Below are positions 56,384 to 64,000 of a stretch of DNA of 64,000 nucleotides, piece after piece. The stretch's first letter is position 1; every line of letters begins with the position of its first letter. This stretch comes from Falciphora oryzae (Eukaryota > Ascomycota > Sordariomycetes > Magnaporthales > Magnaporthaceae), in contig JNVV01000035.1 of NCBI GenBank assembly GCA_000733355.1, positions 347,687 to 411,686 on the forward strand, read 5' to 3'. Position numbers and translations under genes: made by a program. A model generated the notes under the pieces. That model searched no databases. It was given only the letters and a program-made list of their open reading frames with translations, and was not told where the DNA came from.

Positions 56384-58370
56384 TCGGTAAGGCGTATTTG
56401 GGGCGAAAACAAAATTTAATATTACCAGTAAGCGAATCGAGGAATAGGGTTTTATAACAAACTGTTAACGGCGGCTCGCAAGGTGAGGGATTAGAACGAA
56501 GTTATGGTAAAGTTAAATAAATTAATTTACAAACGAGCCCAGCAAATCGGACGACGCAACGTTAACGAATTGGTTAACCCTATCGAGCCGGACGACCTGG
56601 TAAATCTAAAGGCCTGGTTTTATAAAGATTTATATATTAAAAAAAACGACCGCAAAGAAATCGCCCTATTTTTTAGAAAACTGGCTATTGCAAATTTGCC
56701 GGCCGGTTTCGGCTTCGACAAATTCGGGCTTATAGTGCGAAAGGAATAGGAGAAATTAGGGAGTGTTTTAAAGGGTGGTGTGTCCGTAAAGGTTGACGTA
56801 ACTGAATCGAGCCAGCCGCCTTAGGGGCCGAAAAAAGAGACGGAAAATCCACTCAACCGATTCCATCACCTCAACGCGCGCAATCGCGAGAACATGGCGC
56901 ACGCTGGATTAAATATCCGGACGTTTGCTAACATTTTCGAAAAGGGCCAAAGGCAGCATAAAGCGGCTAGGATAGAGAGGTAGGCCCGGCGGAGGACTGC
57001 AGGGACGACCCGGGAACCTCCGTCCCGCGCCGGGGAGGCGCAAATATAGCACGGAGTAGGTAGGGTCCGGAGGCGGCCAAAGCAATTGCAAACCGGACAG
57101 GGAGGAAACCGGCAGGCGAGGCCGGGAGATTTGTTTAAAGCTTTTCAAACGGCGCAAAGCAGCAGGGCAGCTCTAGCTTTACGAAGGGACGCCGCACGGT
57201 CCCTAGCGGGTTTCGCCGACTAGCACGAGGCGTATAATCGGCCGAATACGATAGTGCTTAAAAGATTAGGGATCCGGCCGTCGGCAGAAATTTTCAGGGC
57301 TACGCAAAGCACAAACGAGGCGACGAAGGCAGAAAAAGACGCACCGCGAAAAGGCGCGGTGGATATTTTAATGTTAGCTGGATTAGGTATTCGGACGTCG
57401 GCTGACGTTTTCGAAAAGACGCGGAGGGAGTACGAAAAAACGATGGCAAAAAAAAACGCACTACGAAAAGGGGCGGTGGACATTTCGGTGTTGGCTGGAT
57501 TAGGCGTTCGGGCGTTGGCCGACATTTCCGAGATCCGGTCGTCGGCAGAAACTTTCGGGGTTGCGCGAGGACTAGGGATCCGCATATCAGCCGACGTTTT
57601 CGAAGTATCCCAAAGGGAGTACGAACAGGTAAGGGCAGACGGGGGGTTTCGACGACGGCGGATTCGGAAGCTGGGAGGGTTTTCCCTAAGGGATACGGCG
57701 GCTGCGGACCAGAATAGTTGGGCGGCGAGCGACCCGAATAAAGGACCAACAAATCTTTCGCCTTTAAAAACGGTAAGCCGTATCTGGGGCGGAGATAAGG
57801 TTTAATATTATTAATGGGCGGGTAGAGATATGGGTTTTTGCAATAAACTTTGCGCAGTAGCTCGTGTAGTAAACGATTAGGATGAAGCTATAGTAAAGTT
57901 GAACAGGTTAATTTACAAACGAGCTTAGTAATTCAGACGACGCCGGGTTAAGGAATCGGTTGACCTTATTAAGCCGGGCGATTTAATTAATTTAAAAACC
58001 TGGGGTTTGTTCTAAATTAACGGTTTTTCGGTTTTTTGGTTTTTTGCTCAACTTTTTTCTAAAATATATTAATATTAAAGGCAGGATAGCAAAAACAAAT
58101 TAATATGGATGCGGTTTTAAATAATACAAATCCTTTTTATATGCTTCCTTTTTAATGCAAAGCTTTTAATTTTTAGAAAAAATTTAGCAAAAAACCAAAA
58201 AACTAAAAAACCGTTAGTTTAGGACAGGCCCCTGGTTTTATAAAGAACTATACATTAAAAAAACGACGGCGAAGAAATTGCTTTGCCTTTTAGGAAGCTG
58301 GTCGTTACGGATCTACCGGCGGGTTTCGGGTTCGACAAATTCGGGTTTATAGTGCGAAAGGAGCAGGAAC
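56384..58370 (+). repeat. Duplicated module and degenerate peptide repeats in the RepHel N-terminus
   Basis: The module beginning at RRIWGENK and containing KLNKLIYKRAQQIGRRNVNE to GFGFDKFGLIVRKE occurs at 56384-56750 and again at about 57770-58370, 1,386 bp apart. Helitron A has one copy (39715-40085). Between the copies, a peptide unit of the form GLGIRTSADVFEKTRREYE recurs at least four times (57268-57620). Function unknown. Confidence 0.75.
58004..58230. mobile_element. 227-bp MITE in Helitron B
   Basis: The inverted ends are GGTTTGTTCTAAATTAACGG and the inverse of GGCCTGTCCTAAACTAACGG, differing only by C/T changes. CCTGG is present on both sides (57999-58003 and 58231-58235); the unoccupied sequence (CCTGGTTTTATAAA) is seen at the paralogous sites in Helitron A and in the first module copy of B. 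A 3-bp TGG duplication is an alternative reading. It is probably related to the Harbinger MITEs at 5.8 kb. Confidence 0.8.
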
Positions 58371-61300
58371 AATTAGGGGGCGTTTTAAAGGGTGGTATAT
58401 TAATAGAGGATAACGTGATTGGATGGAGCTAGCAACTTTAGGGGCCGAAAAAAAGACAAAATCCTTCGAATAACGATTAGCCGCGGCCTAAACGCGCTAA
58501 AATAATAATCCGTTGGGATAGAAGCGACGAAAAGCAAATGGAAAATTTCGCTAATGTTTTGCGCAATTTGGATGGAAAGTTTGCTAAAAAAGAAAGGTTG
58601 TTTTAGAAGCAAGCATGGTGTGCGTTTATCCCTTATAATAGGAAGGTATCTACCGTCCGGGAATTTTACGAAGCGTTTTATAACGTAAGAATTTTACCAA
58701 TATATATTTGTATAATTTGTTATCGGAAGTTTAGTACGGCCGAGTTGAAGGAGATTGGTTGGGGTTAGTGGATGGCAAGCCCCATTAAAAAGCGGGATGG
58801 ATTACCGTTTAAATGCGCTAAGTGCTTCCCCGTAAAGGAAAAGATTCCCGGGTGCGTAGATTGCGTAAAGCACTTACGGAAAGGTGTTTTATCCCCGGCG
58901 GGCCGGCTGCACATTCGGCTAGGATGCGAACATATGTTTCCGGACGAGTTAAAGGCCCTTACGCCGATCGAGGAAAAGCTTATTGCATTAAACTCCTGTT
59001 ATAGGTTTATTACTAAATACAGTTTAGCAAATGGGCACAAACAAAGCGCGAAATATTTAAAGCATATTAAGGGGTATATTATAATTTTCCCTAATAACTT
59101 GCAGGAGCTCGCGACAAACGTCCTACCTTATCCGCTATTGAAAGTAATAAATGATATTTGCGTATCGTAATAGGGGATAAAAAAACCGGCACCGGATAAT
59201 CTTTCGGCATTGTTATCGGTACGGCGTCGCGTTATAAAAAAGGCATTGGTGTAGTTAAAAAGGCACAATTCCTTATACGCTAATATCCAAATCGATAAGG
59301 CCGAAATGGATAGCTGGAATACGCTACGGTACGGCGTGCTTTTTTAAATTTATAATCGTTTAGAGCGGAACGAGCCGTTAGTTTTGGAAAAGGCGCGAAC
59401 AAATTAGCTCGTCCCACTAACGGAGCGCGGTTTAAAAAAGGAGGGTCTTATAAATATTCAGGAAATCCTCGCAACGTTTAACCAAAGATACGGTATAGCA
59501 GTTGGCGTGCAGGAAACAAAAAAGCCTAATAATATAGGCGACGAAAATCGATTGGACGAGGTGGGGATTAATAGCGCTGCCGTTCCTATTTACGAAATCA
59601 GCTCGTCTGGCATATTCGCATTTAATGCATAGCCGGATGTTGCGGATGCGGAAAAGCTGCGGTACGCCTACGACGCTTTAGGCCAAAACGCACTTTTCAA
59701 GCAAACGGGAGGAAATGCTTACGTAGGATTAGCCGAAATGCGGCATAGATACATTTCCGAACTTTATATTTTCGTATTTCGGGGTAAAAACTTTGCTAAT
59801 TCTTTTAACGCAAAGTTCTTCGCAAAAACCTTTCCGACGCTATTCCCGGTCGGGAATGGGGGCTTACGGTAAGCGGAAAAGAGCATCGCAAATGTGGCAA
59901 ATAGTGCAAATGTAGGTTTTAACGCGGAGGCTATATCGCAGGGTTTGGTATCTTTTCGGAATATAAGTTTAGAAGTTTGGGCACGCGTAATGCTTTAGCG
60001 TTACGGCGGTCGTTTTGCGACACATTACGTCTTCTCGTTTCTCGTTTTCAATATGGGGGTCCGGTCGAAAAACCGTCGTATCAGCATATTTAGCGTAACG
60101 AGGAAAAACTTTCCAAAGGTCGAACGTATAATACGCTCGCTAAGCGCAGAAAAATTAAAAGCGGCGAGGGTCGAATTAAAAGTTTCCGGGAAATTTTCCG
60201 ACGAGGGTATTAAGGAGCTGCTAAAAAGCCTATCGCTTTACGGGTTTCGCCAGCCAATATCTAGGGAAAATCGTTTAAATATGCAGCGAAAAATCAAATT
60301 TTTTATAATTCGGTACGGCATCCCGGCTATCTGGTTCACGCTTAACCCGAACGATATTACGAACCCGATAAAGTTGAAATTAGCAGCGTACCGAAGCCGC
60401 GAACCAGGGGAAGCTAAAGCTTTCCTAACGAGCCTCGACCTGGCATACAAACGGACACGACTGGCAATATCGGACCCTTTTAGCTCAGCAATGTTCTTCC
60501 ATAGGGAAATCTTTATATTTTTTAAGCATTATGTAAAAATAAAGGAGGACTCGGTATTTAAACGCATTAACCAATACTTTGGGGCTGTAAAAACGAATGA
60601 ACGCGGCGCGCTGCACGTTTACGGACTCCTTTAGCTTTAAAAAAACATACACCTAAGCACCGTACTTAAAAATGTGCAAGGGGAGGGCCAGGAGGCATAC
60701 CGTAACCGGGTTATCCAATATGTGGATAGCGTTTTCACGGAGGTTAATTTTTATCGCGCAACCACCCCGCCCAACAAACCTAACTAATACGGTTTAAATG
60801 ATTTAGGATTTCGATTAAAAAGCATCCTTAGCCGTTTAAACGGAAAGGTTAACAACGTTAGATATATCGTCGTTATTGCAAAACAGATACCAATTCGCAG
60901 CCGCATTCGACGAAAAGGCTAACTTTTATACCGGAGCCACTTAAATACACACCCACAGCCTAATTTACGTAAAGTACTCCATTGGGAGGAAAGGAAAAAA
61001 CCGTAACCTCTGCCGGTTTAAAGCGCTTTGGAAATTAGTCGAAAAAACCACATTTATAGCAAACGGAGTGTTATAAATCCGGCGCGGTTACAGTATGGTG
61101 AACCGCTGGAATAAGGCCATCGCGGTAGGGTTACGGCACAACCACGACATATCGTTTATTACGACGTAGTGTAAAACCATGGCCATAATCTTTTATATAA
61201 CGAATTATGCAACCAAAGTCGAAAACCCAGTGTGGAAACGTGTGGCAGCAGCGGCAAAGGTATTCCCCCTCCTAAACGACCCGACAACGGGGAACCAGGC

Positions 61301-64000
61301 GGATGCCGCGCAGGGTGGTAGTAAAGCCGATAAAAGGGAAAACAGGACACGGCAGTTTTTAATAAAGGTTGCGAACCGGATTTTTACGGAGCGGGCCTTA
61401 TCGCAAGTAAAGGTCGTTTCTTATTTGCTAAGCTACCCTACGGAATTCGCAAATAATAATGCTTGGACGTTTCTAAATGTGTTTTTTCTCTATTAGCACA
61501 TCTTCCGGCGGTAACCGCACCTACGGCAAAGCGCAAACGGCACGGAAAATGTGGACGAGCATAGCGAAAAAACGATCTTGCTGGAAAAGGCCGGGCAGAA
61601 AATCTCTTTTATACAAGCGTACTAGCACCGCGGCAAACTCCTGCGAAGCTTATCGTTTTATAACTACATATCTATAGTTAAACTAAAGCGGAAAGGCAAA
61701 AGCACGGCCGTTTAAGGAAAAGTCCAATTTGATAGTGCCTAGCCGCCCTCACGCAAATGGGTTTAAAAATTGCGGAAACTGGGTAAGCACGCCGTCGTCT
61801 GCTTGGATGGTTACCTAAGTATGGACTTTAGTAAAAAAAAGGAAACCTACTGCAAAGTAGCTATGCAGCATTTTGCCTTTTTTATCCCGTAAAAGTCGTT
61901 TTTATTTAAAAAATCGGGTAATATCAACACCATTTAGGAAAAAAAAAGAAAGGACCTACCCCGGAAGGTATCGTTCTTCGCAAACAACATTTAATTGCTC
62001 CGCCGGTCCGCCGAAAACGTAAAGCGCGATGCTAAACAATAAGCTGCGCTATCCGGAAAGACCGATTTTACGGCCGACGCGGACGAATCGGGTATAACCG
62101 AAAGCGATAAAAAGCCAGGAACGGCGTACCGGCCAAACAATATCGGCAACGCAATCCGTTTTATCGACGTTTTAAAAAATACGGTCGGAAATAGCCAGAT
62201 CACGGCCGGATCGAAAGAAATTTCGACAATAGTGCAACAACTATACCGATTCCAAATAGCAGCTTTGTATTTAACGGACGAACTGCGTGCTATAACAGTT
62301 TTAAAACGAGGGCCAAAAACATTAAGCGTCCTAAAACGTTTATACTAGGGCGCAAGGATACCGGGACAAAAGCAGGTCAGGTCCATCAAATCGTAGCAAA
62401 TAAGCGCCTTTAAAGAAAGGGAAAAAATAATCTAAAGGATACAAAACCAGTTACCTAACAGCAATACAACCAGCTATAATGCAACTATATACAGTGCATT
62501 AAACGGTTTCGGGGAGGACGATATCCATATTACGGCCGCAAATTCGGAAAGTCTTGGCCGGGATACAAGCCCGTCGACAAACATCCGGTTTAATCCGGCC
62601 ACGTCATTTTCGGAAGTGGGGAGGCGGCTGGCCAAGTCGTTTACGCTCAACCGAAAACAAAGCGCGGCCTTTCGAATAATATGCCGCCAACTAAATCGAA
62701 TACGGCGCGACGAACGGGGGACTCCTCAGCTTTGCCAATTTATTAAAGGCGAGGGCGGCACCGGGAAGTTTCGGATTATTAAAGCTTTTAAAGAGCTATT
62801 TGCAAACAGGGGGATATCGCACCGTTTGCTGGTAACGGCGACGTTGGGAACTGCAGTTGCAAGGATCAACGGCGTCACCATCCATTCGGCGTGCAACTTC
62901 TTTAAAAATGCCCTACGCGCAAGCTTTAATAGAAACATCGATAAGGTTAAAACGTCCAACTCGGCAAATTTATATATCGACGGGCAGGCGAGGATAGATT
63001 GGCAGGAAAAATATATGCTAATTATCGACGAAGTTAGTATGTTTGGAGCGCGGATTTTATACGCGGTAAATAAGCAGCTTTATAGGCTCCGAAGCTGTAC
63101 ACAAAACTTCGGCGGAATCCCTATCATCCTTTTTTGCAAGGACTTCCACCAATTCCGCCCTATATAAAAAAGGTCGATCATCCTCCCCAGCACAGCCATT
63201 TCATAGGACGAAGAAAAATCGTTTAAAACCGAACAGAGGTACCAGCACGACAAAGCGCACGCTTTGTGGAAGAAATTTACTACCGTGGTTATGCTAAACG
63301 AGCAGGTCCGTACCGCGGGAAATCTACAATTACAGCGGCTGCTAACTCAAATCCGCCAAGGCATCCAGAACCAATCCGATATGGAATTCCTAAATAGCAT
63401 ATGCTACTAGGAGGGAAGGCGGATCTTATGGGAGTCGGGCATTACGGTAGTAACGCCGCTAAATAGGAATCGATGGAACCTAAACATTAAAGCGGCGTTA
63501 TCTTTCCAAAAACAGTAACAAGCCCCGTTCCGGATATTTATCTCCAAGCACAAATGGAAAAACGGCCAACCGACGGAAAAAGAGGCACTTATAATCCTAA
63601 GCCAAGGGGATAATAGCGCTATACCGGTCCCGGCCATCTTTACGTTCGTCCCTGGCATACCCGTCGTCGTAAACCAAAACACCCATTAAAGCTTTAAGCT
63701 AATAAACGGTGCCAGCTATACGGCATTAGACGTTATCCTTAACAAAGCGCACCCAAGCTATCGAGTTTTTGCCGATACAATCTTCCACTTCGGTCCGCCA
63801 GCGGGAATCCTTCTAACGTCCGAAACGACGAGAAACTTCCACTTCGTCGGCATACCGGCCGGCACCATCCTTCTAACGCTAATAAGCATTAAAATAAAGT
63901 GCCAAAAGAAGCGGCCATAGCAATAAAACGACGTCATCCGTAAGGGACTACCGTATGCGGCGGCGTTCGCTTATACGGATTATAAAGTGCAAAGTAGGAC

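Larger units (their letters stand above)
54227..64000 (+). mobile_element. Helitron B (continues past the window end)
   Basis: It repeats the arrangement of Helitron A in the same orientation: minus-strand ORF (54227-55610), divergent promoter, repeat-rich N-terminal region, RepHel. It contains foldback element 3 and a 227-bp MITE but lacks the Gypsy element. The RepHel frame is still in the helicase C-terminus at base 64000. The 5' end is not defined. Confidence 0.75.
56384..64000 (+). pseudogene. Helitron B Rep-helicase (RepHel), partial at window end
   Basis: The forward frame with stops shows a repeat-rich N-terminal extension (56384-58370), a Cys-rich region (CIICYRKFS, FKCAKCFPVKEKIPGCVDCV; about 58710-58870), the Helitron-like N domain (YGIPAIWFTLNPNDITNPIK, about 60310) and a Rep motif that reads HVY instead of HUH (60614-60622). 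The tyrosine motif FYITNYATK is near 61190. The Pif1-like helicase has Walker A GEGGTGKF (Ser-to-Phe, about 62749) and intact Walker B LIIDEVSM (about 63018). The text after the helicase core reads WESGITVVTPLNRNRWNLNI and IPVPAIFTFVPGMPVVVNQN. The lesions are C-to-T type and differ from those of copy A. Confidence 0.83.

Overview
The window looks like part of a filamentous ascomycete genome, probably Sordariomycetes and perhaps Sordariales. The reasons are short GT-AG introns with TACTAAC-like branch points, GC-rich single-copy genes set in transposon-rich DNA, and gene families typical of that group: an AA16-like LPMO, a HET-domain gene, a Pol4-like family X polymerase, a secreted subtilase and DUF3435. 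Many transposon reading frames carry TAG/TAA where a paralogous copy has Gln or Trp. This is the pattern left by repeat-induced point mutation (RIP) or a similar C-to-T process. I could not run any search, so names rest on motifs read by eye.

Layout. 1-5 kb: half of a foldback element, a minus-strand membrane-protein gene, an LPMO gene and a small hydrophobic secreted-protein locus. 5.2-10.8 kb: a HET-domain gene split by a 241-bp MITE and by a 3,980-bp PIF/Harbinger element that carries transposase and MYB/SANT ORFs, both flanked by CTA duplications. 11.4-13.7 kb: a decayed DUF3435 (tyrosine-recombinase-like) gene. 13.7-22.6 kb: gene-poor DNA with direct repeats, CACCGC-core minisatellites, a TTA-flanked element at 17.2-17.9 kb and a MULE-like MITE with a perfect 10-bp duplication at 20.7-21.2 kb. 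22.6-25.1 kb: the DNA polymerase X gene (BRCT + Pol X). 25.7-30.8 kb: Copia and LINE fragments in decayed DNA. 30.9-33.7 kb: an intact secreted subtilisin-like protease. 34-35.2 kb: hypothetical ORFs.

35.45-64 kb is almost entirely transposon. Two palindromic TA-flanked foldback elements sit side by side, followed by a MYND-finger gene relic. Then come two same-orientation Helitrons in tandem, A (about 37.3-53.3 kb) and B (about 54.2 kb to beyond the window end). Helitron A contains a complete chromodomain Gypsy element (44,754-51,283; 129-bp LTRs; ATTCT target duplication). Helitron B contains a third foldback element and a 227-bp MITE. Because A and B are paralogues, each serves as the empty-site reference for insertions in the other.

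How the parts work together. The host genes are ordinary: wall or substrate degradation, DNA repair, non-self recognition. The more unusual feature is the Helitron layout shared by both copies: a forward RepHel ORF (zinc-binding region, HUH Rep with a two-tyrosine motif, Pif1-like helicase) with a long repeat-rich N-terminal extension, plus a divergent minus-strand ORF that resembles an OB-fold/RPA-type protein. That divergent ORF and the N-terminal repeat module are the best candidates for something not well described.
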